A stretch of 14,437 nt of DNA from Bacillota bacterium (GCA_023421115.1 JAEZUI010000222.1:1-14437), one strand, 5' to 3'; positions 1 to 7,501 are shown, counted from the first letter of the stretch. The notes: generated from the letters alone by a model not told the origin. Translations and numbers: made by a program.

Positions 1-251
1 TTGATATAGATATACTTATGATAGATAATTTGAGAATTGATCTTGAAGAGCTGGTAATACCGCATCCGAGAATGTTTGAAAGAGCGTTTGTGCTGGTGCC
101 GTTAATGGAATTGACTGAAGAAGACGATTTTGTGGGCGATATTAGTCAATATTTAGATAATTGTAAGGATAAAAATGGAGTTGTACTATACAAGAAGTTC
201 GAAGAAGCAGTCCGAGAGCGATTGCTAGATTTTTCTTTGGAAAATATCTAA
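1..251 (+). CDS. folK: 2-amino-4-hydroxy-6-hydroxymethyldihydropteridine pyrophosphokinase, C-terminal part (5' cut by window edge)
   Basis: HPPK transfers pyrophosphate from ATP to 6-hydroxymethyl-7,8-dihydropterin in cytoplasmic folate synthesis. Only the last ~83 codons are present. The frame is already open at base 3 and reads DIDIL before the ATG at base 18, so that ATG is internal and not the start. DIDIL belongs to the HPPK signature (R-x-x-D-[LIV]-D); its two aspartates bind Mg2+ in the family. The next diagnostic block follows: IPHPRMFERAFVLVPL, the conserved IPHP...R.FVL.PL segment. The protein ends at a TAA at 249-251. The N-terminal half and any folB/folP neighbours lie outside the window. 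A 57-base gap to the next gene, with no terminator, suggests co-transcription with what follows. The family call is secure; only the extent is limited. Confidence 0.9.
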   Translation, partial: DIDILMIDNLRIDLEELVIPHPRMFERAFVLVPLMELTEEDDFVGDISQYLDNCKDKNGVVLYKKFEEAVRERLLDFSLENI

Positions 252-308
252 ATTCTATTGTCAGTTTGACAGTTTAATGGTTTAATTTATTATTGTGGAG
301 GTGTATTT

Positions 309-926
309 ATGGTTGAAGTTTACTATTATGTACCCCAGGATAAAGTTGAAAATTCTATAGAATGCGGTTTAAAGCTGTCTCAGTGGTATGAAAAAGAGGT
401 TTTGATAGAGTTTGAAAATAAAAGGTGTTTCTGTGCTCTTTTAAATCCTAAAGATGACATGGATAAATATAAATCGATGGATTACAAATGTCTTAAGCTA
501 GAGTTGTATCCGGAGTATTGTTTTGTAGCTGATAAGTCTTTATATGAAATAGGTCTGTATAATGATGATGTTATGAAGCTATATATTGATTCTGTTATAC
601 CTATAGAAGATTATACTTTTGGACTTTACAGACTTCCGGAGTGCCTAATAACAAGTACAGTTATTCCGGAACAAATCAGTTTGCTCGATAAGAGGCTGGA
701 TTCTCCGATTTTGTTTAATAGTTCAGAAGAACTGTACATTAACAATGTAATTGAGGATTTCAAGCAAGAGTATAATGATTTGAATGACAGACTTCTATTT
801 GGTTTTTTAAAGGGACGTGCTACAAAAGGTGAACTGGAAATGGTGGAAAAAGATGGAAACAGCTTTGTGGCTTTTATAGACAAAAAGACCGATAAGGCTT
901 TTACAGTTAGAAAAAGTATAGGGTGA
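309..926 (+). CDS. Unrecognised 205-residue cytoplasmic protein between folK and birA
   Basis: I do not recognise this protein. The start is well supported: ATG at 309 is preceded by GGAGGTG at about 298-304. There is no signal peptide and no membrane segment. It is acidic and rich in Tyr, Leu, Asp and Glu. The N-terminus (YYYVPQDKVENSIECGLKLS, residues 5-24) has the look of a 'Y-x-V/T-...-I-x-x-GL-x-x-S' opening, as in some ADP-ribosyltransferase-like folds, but that is only a visual resemblance and no catalytic set is evident. Residues 40-60 hold a Cys pair (RCFC) and LLNPKDDMDKY. The C-terminal ~60 residues look helical and charged. It lies 57 bases after folK and 38 bases before birA on the same strand, so it is probably in the same transcript. 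A function tied to folate or biotin cannot be inferred from position alone. Confidence 0.8.
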   Translation: MVEVYYYVPQDKVENSIECGLKLSQWYEKEVLIEFENKRCFCALLNPKDDMDKYKSMDYKCLKLELYPEYCFVADKSLYEIGLYNDDVMKLYIDSVIPIEDYTFGLYRLPECLITSTVIPEQISLLDKRLDSPILFNSSEELYINNVIEDFKQEYNDLNDRLLFGFLKGRATKGELEMVEKDGNSFVAFIDKKTDKAFTVRKSIG

Positions 927-964
927 GGTCTGAAAATACAAGTTAAAGCTTTGGAAGGATTATT

Positions 965-1969
965 GTGAAGAGAGAAATTCTATTGAAACTAAAAAACAGC
1001 CCTTTAGAGTACATTTCAGGAGAACATCTCAGTACTGTTTTGGGGGTATCGCGAACAGCCATATGGAAAGTTATAAATGAGCTGAAAGAAGAAGGCTATG
1101 TTATTGAATCCTCATCGAAAAAGGGATATAGACTAAGTTTGACTTCTGATGTACTTAATTCTTTTGAGATAAGTGAAGAGCTTAAGACAAAGGCATTAGG
1201 AAGAAATGTAGTATATCTTGATAGGATTGATTCAACCAATAATTATGCAAAGAAAATTGCACTCGAAGGTTGTGAAGAAGGCACATTGGTTGTAGCAGAT
1301 TATCAGACTTGTGGACGGGGAAGGTTAGGCAGAGATTGGAATTCTCCGGACAAAAAGGGCGTTTGGATGTCTTTGGTATTGCGCCCCGATATTCCCTTTG
1401 AGGAGGTTCAGATAATTACTTTGGCAGCGTCTGTAGCTGTTGTGCAGGCGCTTTATGATATTGCTCAAATTGAAGCAGGAATAAAATGGCCAAATGATAT
1501 AATAATAAATGGTAAGAAGGTTTGCGGCATATTGGTTGAAATGAATATGGAAATAGACAGGATTAACTTTTTGGTTTTAGGTATTGGTTTAAACGTAAAT
1601 CAACAGAAGAATGATTTTTCTCAGGAGCTTTTAGATAAGGCTGTTTCTTTGAAAATGCATGTGGAAGAAACTTTGAATACTCAAAAAATATTAAAAAGAA
1701 ATGAATTAATTGCAGCTATCCTATTAAAGTTTGAAGAAATATATGATAAAGTAAAAAGTGGAGCTTTTGAAGATATCATTTCCGAATGGAAAAGATATTC
1801 AGTTACTTTAGGTAAAGAAGTGAACATTACCTATAAAGACGAGCAATACAGAGGTGTTGCAGAGGATATAACAAAAGATGGCAAATTGATAGTGAAATGT
1901 GAGGATGGCAATGTAAAAGAGGTTTTTTCCGGTGAGATTTCGGTAAGGGGCCTTTTAGGTTATAGTTAG
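965..1969 (+). CDS. birA: Bifunctional biotin--[acetyl-CoA-carboxylase] ligase / biotin operon repressor
   Basis: This enzyme activates biotin to biotinyl-5'-AMP and attaches it to the biotin carboxyl carrier lysine. With its HTH it also represses biotin genes in related bacteria. Residues 1-60 form a winged HTH (LSTVLGVSRTAIWKVINEL around 22-40). The catalytic domain spans about 75-270 with DRIDSTN (86-92), the biotinyl-AMP loop CGRGRLGR (116-123) and KWPND (174-178). A small SH3-like C-terminal domain covers about 280-334. At 334 residues it has the usual length of the long, repressor-type BirA. It starts with GTG at 965; GGAAGG at 953-958 is 6 bases upstream and no better start is seen. 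In many Clostridia birA lies directly before coaX; here two extra genes separate them. No obvious BirA operator is visible in the window. Confidence 0.95.
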   Translation: MKREILLKLKNSPLEYISGEHLSTVLGVSRTAIWKVINELKEEGYVIESSSKKGYRLSLTSDVLNSFEISEELKTKALGRNVVYLDRIDSTNNYAKKIALEGCEEGTLVVADYQTCGRGRLGRDWNSPDKKGVWMSLVLRPDIPFEEVQIITLAASVAVVQALYDIAQIEAGIKWPNDIIINGKKVCGILVEMNMEIDRINFLVLGIGLNVNQQKNDFSQELLDKAVSLKMHVEETLNTQKILKRNELIAAILLKFEEIYDKVKSGAFEDIISEWKRYSVTLGKEVNITYKDEQYRGVAEDITKDGKLIVKCEDGNVKEVFSGEISVRGLLGYS

Positions 1970-2049
1970 GAACGATTAAAATATAAGTTCCTACTCTGGG
2001 ATAAAGAAAAAACTTGGGTTAGAACAACTTTATTGTTTTTGGCATTATA

Positions 2050-2073
2050 ACAGTGTACTTAAAAATACACTGT
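2050..2073. repeat. Perfect inverted repeat upstream of the amidohydrolase gene
   Basis: ACAGTGTA (2050-2057) and TACACTGT (2066-2073) form a perfect 8-base dyad around an 8-base A-rich centre. It ends about 31 bases before the start codon at 2105. It is not followed by a T tract, so it is not a convincing terminator. An operator or a 5'-leader hairpin fits better. A TATAAC at 2046-2051 overlaps the left arm, but no good -35 lies at the right distance. Confidence 0.4.
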
Positions 2074-2104
2074 GTATTGTGATTAACGAAAGAGAGAAGA
2101 TCAA

Positions 2105-2893
2105 ATGATTATAGATTTCCATGTGCACTGTTTTTCCGATGAACTTGCTTTCAAAGCGGTACCTCAGCTGGCGAAATGTGCAAATATACCTGCAAGACTT
2201 GATGGTACTATAAGCAGCATAAAAGAGTCTATGAAAAAGGCCAATGTGGATAAATCGGTGGTTCTTTCCATAGCAACAAAACCTTCACAGACAGAAAAAA
2301 TAAATACATGGACAGCTTTAATACAGGATGATGGTATTATAGCTTTCGGAAGTGTTCACCCCGAAAATGAAAATTGGAAGGATGAACTTTTGAAGCTGAG
2401 GCAAAATGGAGTAAAAGGTATTAAGTTCCATCCTGATTACCAGAAATTTTTTGTTGATGATAAAAAAATATACCCGATATATGAATTGGCGGTTGAACTT
2501 GGTTTGGTAATATTGTTTCATGCAGGAGTGGATATAGGTCTTCCTAAGCCCTACCATGCAACTCCCGAAAGATTGCGAAAAGTTATTGAGACCTTTCCCG
2601 AAGGAAAGTTTGTAGCAGCACATATGGGAGGTTTCTCATATTGGGATGAGGTGGAAAGACATCTTGTAGGTACTAAAGTTTATCTTGACACATCCTATAG
2701 CTTGAGGTTTATGGATGTAGAGCAAGTAAGGAGAATTATAAATAATCACGGTTATAAAAAGATACTTTTTGCTACCGATTCTCCTTGGGGGGACCAAAGT
2801 GAAGAAGTTTCAAAGGTCAGAGAGTTTTCATTTGGTTCAGAAGTTGAAAGTGCTATTTTAGGTTTAAATGCAAAAGAGTTGTTGGAAATATGA
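2105..2893 (+). CDS. Amidohydrolase-2 family metal-dependent hydrolase
   Basis: A TIM-barrel hydrolase of the amidohydrolase superfamily (PF04909-like). Visible metal and active-site candidates: HVH at residues 6-8 (end of strand 1), KFHP at 107-110, FHAG at 138-141 (His139), AAHMGG at 171-176 (His173) and ATDSPWG at 223-229 (Asp225). This order of H-x-H, His, His, Asp is that of mononuclear or binuclear members related to aminocarboxymuconate-semialdehyde decarboxylase and TatD-like proteins. The substrate cannot be told from sequence. At 262 residues it is a complete short member with no signal peptide, so cytoplasmic. ATG at 2105 follows a modest GAGAGAAG. It lies 135 bases after birA, with a dyad in the gap, so it may have its own promoter or control. 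TatD DNase is an alternative, but the spacing and the KFHPDYQ block favour amidohydrolase-2. Confidence 0.85.
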   Translation: MIIDFHVHCFSDELAFKAVPQLAKCANIPARLDGTISSIKESMKKANVDKSVVLSIATKPSQTEKINTWTALIQDDGIIAFGSVHPENENWKDELLKLRQNGVKGIKFHPDYQKFFVDDKKIYPIYELAVELGLVILFHAGVDIGLPKPYHATPERLRKVIETFPEGKFVAAHMGGFSYWDEVERHLVGTKVYLDTSYSLRFMDVEQVRRIINNHGYKKILFATDSPWGDQSEEVSKVREFSFGSEVESAILGLNAKELLEI

Positions 2894-3200
2894 TTTCAGG
2901 TGATTTGGAAAACTATTTGTAAATATTTCTACATAAGCTTAAATGCAAGCAAATTAAGTTAATGTAAACAAAAGGATTTGAAAAATGTAATAAAAGAATT
3001 CAGGGATAAATTGAATATTACTTCCGTTTCACATTTTTTCTTTTAATAATTTTGCAGGATGAAAATTTTGGACTCCAGTGGGAATTACCTGTGATTTGTT
3101 ACAGCAAGCGTGAGTATTAAGTGAATTAGAAGGTCGTAGTATTAATTATCCATTATCATAGATAATACTTTGGGAAATATTCCAGAAGGGGGTATCAACA
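2894..3200. other. Intergenic gap without a recognisable gene
   Basis: AT-rich stretch of about 300 bases between the amidohydrolase and Asn-rich genes. No GC-rich terminator, tRNA or convincing promoter is seen. Two AT-rich complementary words (AAAAATGT near 2980, ACATTTTTT near 3030) could pair over a long loop, but weakly. An imperfect hairpin lies near 3140-3168 (GTATTAATTATC against GATAATAC), just upstream of the next gene's ribosome binding site. Short open stretches on both strands are no longer than expected by chance. Confidence 0.4.
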
Positions 3201-3677
3201 GTGGTTAACAACAGTAATGTTAACACTATTAGCAACAACAATAGCAACGCCAACAACAGTAACAACACTAATAGCTCTACTGCAGGTAACAATAATGGTG
3301 GTAATTCGGGCAGCAATAATAATTATAACAATAACAGAAGAAGGGATTATCCGAAAAGGAGACCGAACGATCAAGAACAGTCTTCTAATAGAGACAATAA
3401 TCGGGGAAAATATCCGAATAAGTCTAATGGATACAATAATTCAAGCAATTCGTCAAGGGAGAATAACTATCAAAAGGACAACAGTAACCAAAGAAATTCT
3501 TATAGCAACAAGGATAACGTACCAAGGAACAACTATAACAATAACTATTCATCAAGGGGAAATGGAAGAATAAAAGCGGAAGAGACCATTGAGGACATTA
3601 AAACTGATATTGCAAGAATTGAAAAGGAAATAGACCTAGAACTTAAAGAAATCAGAAGTATGAGACTTGGAGTATAG
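3201..3677 (+). CDS. Asparagine-rich low-complexity protein with a C-terminal charged helix
   Basis: 158 residues in two parts. Residues 1-123 are low complexity, with about 45 Asn plus many Ser, Gly, Tyr and Arg; a basic patch RRRDYPKRRPND lies near 46-57 and an Arg/Gly end (SRGNGR) near 118-123. Residues 124-158 are a charged amphipathic segment (IEDIKTDIARIEKEIDLELK) likely to form a coiled coil. There is no signal peptide or membrane segment. The composition is that of prion-like or condensate-forming domains with nucleic-acid-binding RG/RR patches; this is inference from composition only. The start is GTG at 3201, 8 bases after AAGGGGG (3186-3192); the frame is closed upstream by TAG at 3159. 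The codon pattern is clearly coding in this frame; the overlapping frame at 3217-3573 is its shadow. It lies 40 bases before coaX, so it is probably co-transcribed. Confidence 0.75.
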   Translation: MVNNSNVNTISNNNSNANNSNNTNSSTAGNNNGGNSGSNNNYNNNRRRDYPKRRPNDQEQSSNRDNNRGKYPNKSNGYNNSSNSSRENNYQKDNSNQRNSYSNKDNVPRNNYNNNYSSRGNGRIKAEETIEDIKTDIARIEKEIDLELKEIRSMRLGV

Positions 3678-3717
3678 ATAATGTATTGCAAAGTACTAGA
3701 CGGGGGAAAGACACGTT

Positions 3718-4488
3718 ATGATCGTGGTTATGGATGTTGGAAATACAAATATAGTATTTGGAGTGTATGAAGGCAAGAAGCTTTTGAATCATTGGAGGAT
3801 GACTACTGACAAGGACAAAACATCCGATGAATTTGGTATGTTTTTAATAAATATTTTTAGTTATGAAAAAATTGATGTCGGTAATATTGAAGCTGTAGTA
3901 ATAGCTTCGGTTGTTCCTCCTATTATGTATTCTTTAGAACATGCCATAAAGAAATATTTTAAATTGGACCCTATTGTAGTAGGACCGGGTATAAAAACCG
4001 GTATCAATATTAAGTATGAGAATCCGAGGGAAGTGGGTGCAGACCGGATAGTAAACGCTGTTGCTGCCCTTGAGATATATAAAGGGCCTTTTATAATAGT
4101 GGACTTTGGTACGGCTACAACTTTTTGTGCAGTGACATCAAACGGGGAATATTTAGGAGGAGTAATATGTCCCGGTATTAAGATTTCAGCTGAGGCACTG
4201 TTTCAAAAAGCGGCAAAACTTCCACGTATTGACCTTGTAAAACCTGATACGGTAATTGGACGCAACACTGTTTCAAGCATGCAATCGGGAATAGTGTATG
4301 GATACGTAGGCAAGGTGGATTATATTGTAAAAAGAATGAAAAGAGAAATGAAGGAAGACAACATAAAGGTAATTGCTACCGGTGGACTTGCGAGGTTGAT
4401 TGCGAGTGAATCTGAAACAATAGATGAAATTAATGGATTGCTTGCACTTGACGGACTTAGAATTATTTATGATAGGAACAAGCAATAG
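3718..4488 (+). CDS. coaX: Type III pantothenate kinase
   Basis: Phosphorylates pantothenate with ATP in the first step of coenzyme A synthesis; an ASKHA-fold homodimer that needs a monovalent cation and is not feedback-inhibited by CoA. Diagnostic motifs: DVGNTN (residues 6-11, phosphate loop), GPGIKTG (89-95, pantothenate side), GADR (107-110), VDFGTATT (128-135, with metal-binding Asp129) and ATGGLA (220-225). The 256-residue length is normal. ATG at 3718 follows CGGGGGAAAG (about 3700-3709). It is the last gene of the plus-strand cofactor block and is followed after about 140 bases by an intrinsic terminator. The usual clostridial downstream neighbours (dusB, greA, lysS) are not present. 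Confidence 0.96.
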   Translation: MIVVMDVGNTNIVFGVYEGKKLLNHWRMTTDKDKTSDEFGMFLINIFSYEKIDVGNIEAVVIASVVPPIMYSLEHAIKKYFKLDPIVVGPGIKTGINIKYENPREVGADRIVNAVAALEIYKGPFIIVDFGTATTFCAVTSNGEYLGGVICPGIKISAEALFQKAAKLPRIDLVKPDTVIGRNTVSSMQSGIVYGYVGKVDYIVKRMKREMKEDNIKVIATGGLARLIASESETIDEINGLLALDGLRIIYDRNKQ

Positions 4489-4626
4489 CAGAGCTTAGAA
4501 GGAGAACTCAAAATAAGGAAGAATTTAATATTGTGAATACTGAATTCTATGGTTCTTGCGGTTATGCTGCGGTATGCTTTATAGGAAAAGTTAAGTTTTA
4601 ATAAGAACATTGGAATATAATTAAGT

Positions 4627-4669
4627 AAATAGGGTATGCGCCTCAATTGTATACCCTATTTGTATTTTT
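4627..4669 (+). terminator. Intrinsic terminator after coaX
   Basis: AAATAGGGTAT (4627-4637) pairs perfectly with ATACCCTATTT (4651-4661), an 11-bp stem around a 13-base loop, followed by GTATTTTTG. It ends the folK-to-coaX block. The A-rich left flank gives little support for activity in the other direction. Confidence 0.8.
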
Positions 4670-4697
4670 GCTTTAAATTAATTTGAGAATGTAAATA

Positions 4698-4747
4698 TAG
4701 ATAACGTACACTAAAGTTAAATTTATATAGCACTTAAACGTTATCTA
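4698..4747. repeat. Perfect 10-base inverted repeat with a 30-base spacer
   Basis: TAGATAACGT (4698-4707) and ACGTTATCTA (4738-4747) are exact reverse complements, separated by 30 AT-rich bases. It sits between the coaX terminator and the promoter of the beta-propeller gene, about 90 bases upstream of the latter's -35. It lacks a T tract. It may be a pair of regulator half-sites or a cruciform; the role is unknown. Confidence 0.45.
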
Positions 4748-4838
4748 ATTTAGATGAAAAACTTCCTTTAAAATTTAGTTTTAGAGTTTTTATCTATGAT
4801 ATATAGAAAATTCAATTGTAAACTTTTTCGAGCTGTTT

Positions 4839-4864
4839 GGAACATTTTTTTCTTTTCTAACGTC
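4839..4864 (+). promoter_or_regulatory. Candidate ECF sigma-factor promoter of the beta-propeller gene
   Basis: GGAAC (4839-4843), then 17 bases, then CGTC (4861-4864). The spacer is T-rich. This matches the general ECF pattern (GGAAC/GAAAC at -35, CGTC/CGTA at -10, 16-17 bases between). Transcription would start near 4870-4873, giving a short leader of about 35 bases before the ribosome binding site AAGGAAGGAG (about 4886-4895). No sigma-A promoter of comparable quality is seen nearby. ECF control would suit a secreted protein made under envelope stress; that is inference. Confidence 0.45.
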
Positions 4865-4904
4865 AAACAATATAAATAAACAATTAAGGAAGGAGAGTTT
4901 ATGC

Positions 4905-7415
4905 ATGAATAAATTTACGAAGATTCTGAGCATTTTGACTCTTTTAGTAATATGTATCATACCTATCCGCAATGCAATAGCTTCAAAGGAAACTCCAGTT
5001 TTACAGGAAACTGCAACCGCTCAAATTACTCAAAAGAGCTTGGAAGAAAGGCTTGAAAATGCTGTAGTGCTATACATAGGAAGTTCTCAGGCAATGATAA
5101 ACAATAAAGAAACCCAGGTTGATTCCTCAAATTCAAATGTAAAGCCTTTTGTAAAGGAGTCAAGGACTTTAGTTCCCGTCAGATTTATAACAGAAGGTAT
5201 GGGGGCACAAGTAGAATGGGATGCACCATCGTCAACTGTTACAGTAGCGTTGGGAAATAAAGAATTGAAACTAGTTGTTGGTAATAAAACCATGCATGTA
5301 GGTAAGGAGAAAGTTGATTTAGAGGTAGCTCCGGAAATCACAGAGGGAAGAACGTTTCTGCCCTTAAGAAGTATTGCCGAGGCCTTAGGCAAAAAGGTGT
5401 TTTATGACAGAGGGCTGATTGTAATAAGTGACAACGAAGCTATATTTGACACAGCCGGTGAAAAAACAATAATCGATGAAGTTATTTCAAAAGTCAATAA
5501 TTTACCTGTTGTAGGCTCCTTAGAAGTACTCGAGGAACTGATGAAAAACTCAAAAGCTAATAATTTTGGCTTGTATCGCGGTGTTGATATTATGTTTGAG
5601 GCAGCTGTAAAACAAGATGAAAGTATGAAATCAAAAGCAACTACGGATATGGCTGAAAGTAGCAGTGCTAATTCTACAGCTACTACCCAGGGAGATTATT
5701 CAACAACAAATGTGCAGGTAGAAGGTGTTGATGAAGCTGATGTGGTAAAGACTGACGGTGAGTATATTTATCAGGTTAACAATGACCGCATTGTTGTAGC
5801 AAAAGCATACCCTGCAGATGAGATGCAGATAACCGGTGTACTTGACTTTACGAAGGATAATTTTACACCGCAAGAAATGTATTTGTCTGGGAATTTGCTT
5901 GTCGCAATAGGAAGTTACTATGAAGAGATCGACGTGAAGAAAAGATTAGAGCCTCAAGTCGAGGATCGAATGTATATAAAGCCCCACTACAATCAAAAAA
6001 ATAGTGTAAAAGCTATTGTATGTGATATCAGTGATAAAGCAGACATAAAGCAAATAAGAGAAGTTGAAATTGAAGGAAACTACATATCGTCAAGAATGAT
6101 AGGTTCCGTTCTCTATATGGTTTCAAACAATTACCCAAATATATATTATGCTTTTGATTCTGACCTGGAAATTCCGACACCCTTTTATAGAGATAGCAAA
6201 GTTAGTGAAGATTATATAAAAATTGAATATCCACAGATAAGATATTTTCCTGATTCGGTGGAGTCAAACTATATGATGGTTGCTGCCTTTGATACAAAAA
6301 AGGATGAAAAGGCAAATATTCATACCTATCTTGGTTCAGGAGAAAATATATACGTTTCAAATGAAAATCTTTATGTAGCTGTGACTGATTATAAATACGA
6401 CGCTGTTATATATAATAATAAGATTGTAAGTCCCCAATTGGATAGAAGGGCTATTGCCCCTGTTTATAAGGACAATAGAGAGACAGAAGTGTATAAGTTT
6501 TCTCTTGATGGCAGCAAAATGACTTACCTAAACAAGGGTTCGGTCCCAGGACTTATTCTAAACCAGTTTTCAATGGATGAAAACGACGGATACTTCCGGA
6601 TAGCGACAACAACGGGAGATGTCTGGGGAACTGGTGAAAATGTTTCCGGTAACAATTTATATATACTAGATGATACGATGAATATTTGTGGAAAAATTGA
6701 AGACATTGCAAAGGGAGAACAAATCTACTCAGTAAGATTTATGGGAGACCGTGGATATATAGTTACTTTTAAGACTGTTGACCCTCTGTTTGTAATCGAC
6801 TTGAAAGACCCAAGCAAACCTAAAATATTGGGTGCTCTCAAAATTCCCGGATACAGTGATTACCTGCACCCCTATGATGAAAACCACATTATAGGCTTTG
6901 GGAAAGATACGATAGAGACTTCCGGTGGCGGTTTTTATATGGGAATGAAGCTTGCACTGTTTGATGTTTCCGATGTAAGTAATCCAATACAAAAGTTTTC
7001 AGAAGTTATCGGAGATAGAGGTACTGATTCTGAACTTCTTAGAAACCACAAGGCACTACTGTTTTCTAAAGAGAAAAATCTTTTGGCATTTCCTGTAACA
7101 GTAGCAGAAGTCAAGGACAAGGGTGAGTCGGACTTAAACGAATGGGGAGTACCGGATTATGGTGAATTCGCATTCCAGGGTGCATATGTTTACAATCTTG
7201 ATCCTGAAAAAGGTTTTACCTTAAAGGGCAAAATTACACATATCTCCGATGAGGAATATATAAAGTCCGGAAACTATTATTATAGCTCAAACAAGTTAGT
7301 TGAGAGAATTCTTTACATTAACGATACTCTTTACACTCTGTCAAAGGGTATGTATAAGGCGAACAACATTAATGATTTGAGTGAGAAGGGTACTTTAGAG
7401 GTTCCGCAAAAGTAA
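4905..7415 (+). CDS. Secreted copper-amine-oxidase N-terminal-like / beta-propeller domain protein
   Basis: 836 residues. Residues 1-27 are a signal peptide (MNKFTKILSI, hydrophobic core, then AIAS), so it is exported. About 60-175 match the copper amine oxidase N-terminal-like domain (PF07833): the two hallmark blocks are TLVPVRFITEGMGAQVEWD (88-106) and GRTFLPLRSIAEALG (148-162). This is a surface-associated module in Clostridia and is not catalytic. After a linker, residues from about 266 to the end match the secreted beta-propeller family (PF09826), opening with NVQVEGVDEADVVKTDGEYI and followed by repeated blades. No amine oxidase catalytic domain, copper site, SLH module or sortase signal is seen, so the enzymatic role, if any, is unknown. 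ATG at 4905 is preferred: the ATG at 4901 reads only three codons to a stop. It is transcribed alone and ends at a bidirectional terminator. Confidence 0.9.
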   Translation: MNKFTKILSILTLLVICIIPIRNAIASKETPVLQETATAQITQKSLEERLENAVVLYIGSSQAMINNKETQVDSSNSNVKPFVKESRTLVPVRFITEGMGAQVEWDAPSSTVTVALGNKELKLVVGNKTMHVGKEKVDLEVAPEITEGRTFLPLRSIAEALGKKVFYDRGLIVISDNEAIFDTAGEKTIIDEVISKVNNLPVVGSLEVLEELMKNSKANNFGLYRGVDIMFEAAVKQDESMKSKATTDMAESSSANSTATTQGDYSTTNVQVEGVDEADVVKTDGEYIYQVNNDRIVVAKAYPADEMQITGVLDFTKDNFTPQEMYLSGNLLVAIGSYYEEIDVKKRLEPQVEDRMYIKPHYNQKNSVKAIVCDISDKADIKQIREVEIEGNYISSRMIGSVLYMVSNNYPNIYYAFDSDLEIPTPFYRDSKVSEDYIKIEYPQIRYFPDSVESNYMMVAAFDTKKDEKANIHTYLGSGENIYVSNENLYVAVTDYKYDAVIYNNKIVSPQLDRRAIAPVYKDNRETEVYKFSLDGSKMTYLNKGSVPGLILNQFSMDENDGYFRIATTTGDVWGTGENVSGNNLYILDDTMNICGKIEDIAKGEQIYSVRFMGDRGYIVTFKTVDPLFVIDLKDPSKPKILGALKIPGYSDYLHPYDENHIIGFGKDTIETSGGGFYMGMKLALFDVSDVSNPIQKFSEVIGDRGTDSELLRNHKALLFSKEKNLLAFPVTVAEVKDKGESDLNEWGVPDYGEFAFQGAYVYNLDPEKGFTLKGKITHISDEEYIKSGNYYYSSNKLVERILYINDTLYTLSKGMYKANNINDLSEKGTLEVPQK

Positions 7416-7453
7416 GTGAGTATGATTTGATGTACAATTGAAAAGAAATGTTT

Positions 7454-7501
7454 AAAAAGCCCTGTAAAGCTGTTTCAGTTATACAACTTTACAGGGTTTT
7501 T
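7454..7501. terminator. Bidirectional intrinsic terminator between convergent genes
   Basis: CCCTGTAAAG (7460-7469) pairs perfectly with CTTTACAGGG (7487-7496), a 10-bp stem extended by a G-T pair, around a 17-base loop. T5 follows on the plus strand (7497-7501), and A5 before the stem (7454-7458) gives a T tract on the minus strand. It therefore serves both the plus-strand beta-propeller gene and the minus-strand gnd-zwf-hydrolase operon. Confidence 0.85.

Larger units (their letters stand above)
4489..4904. other. Intergenic region between coaX and the beta-propeller gene
   Basis: Holds, in order, a possible 22-codon reading frame of doubtful reality (4533-4601), the coaX terminator (4627-4669), a widely spaced perfect dyad (4698-4747), an ECF-type promoter (4839-4864) and the ribosome binding site of the next gene. 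These are listed separately. No other gene is seen. Confidence 0.5.

Noticed and set aside
3040..3112. Short protein-like minus-strand frame in the gap before the Asn-rich gene
   Set aside because: About 25-30 codons, no start or ribosome binding site, within chance expectation.
3217..3573. 118-codon plus-strand frame rich in Ile and Thr inside the Asn-rich gene
   Set aside because: It is the +1 shadow of AAC/AAT repeats: the Asn codons read as Ile/Thr/Leu codons. It has no ribosome binding site and is contained in a better-supported gene.
4533..4601. 22-codon GTG frame after coaX with AAGGAAG 11 bases upstream
   Set aside because: Short, loosely spaced from the ribosome binding site, without recognisable features, and easily a chance frame between coaX and its terminator.
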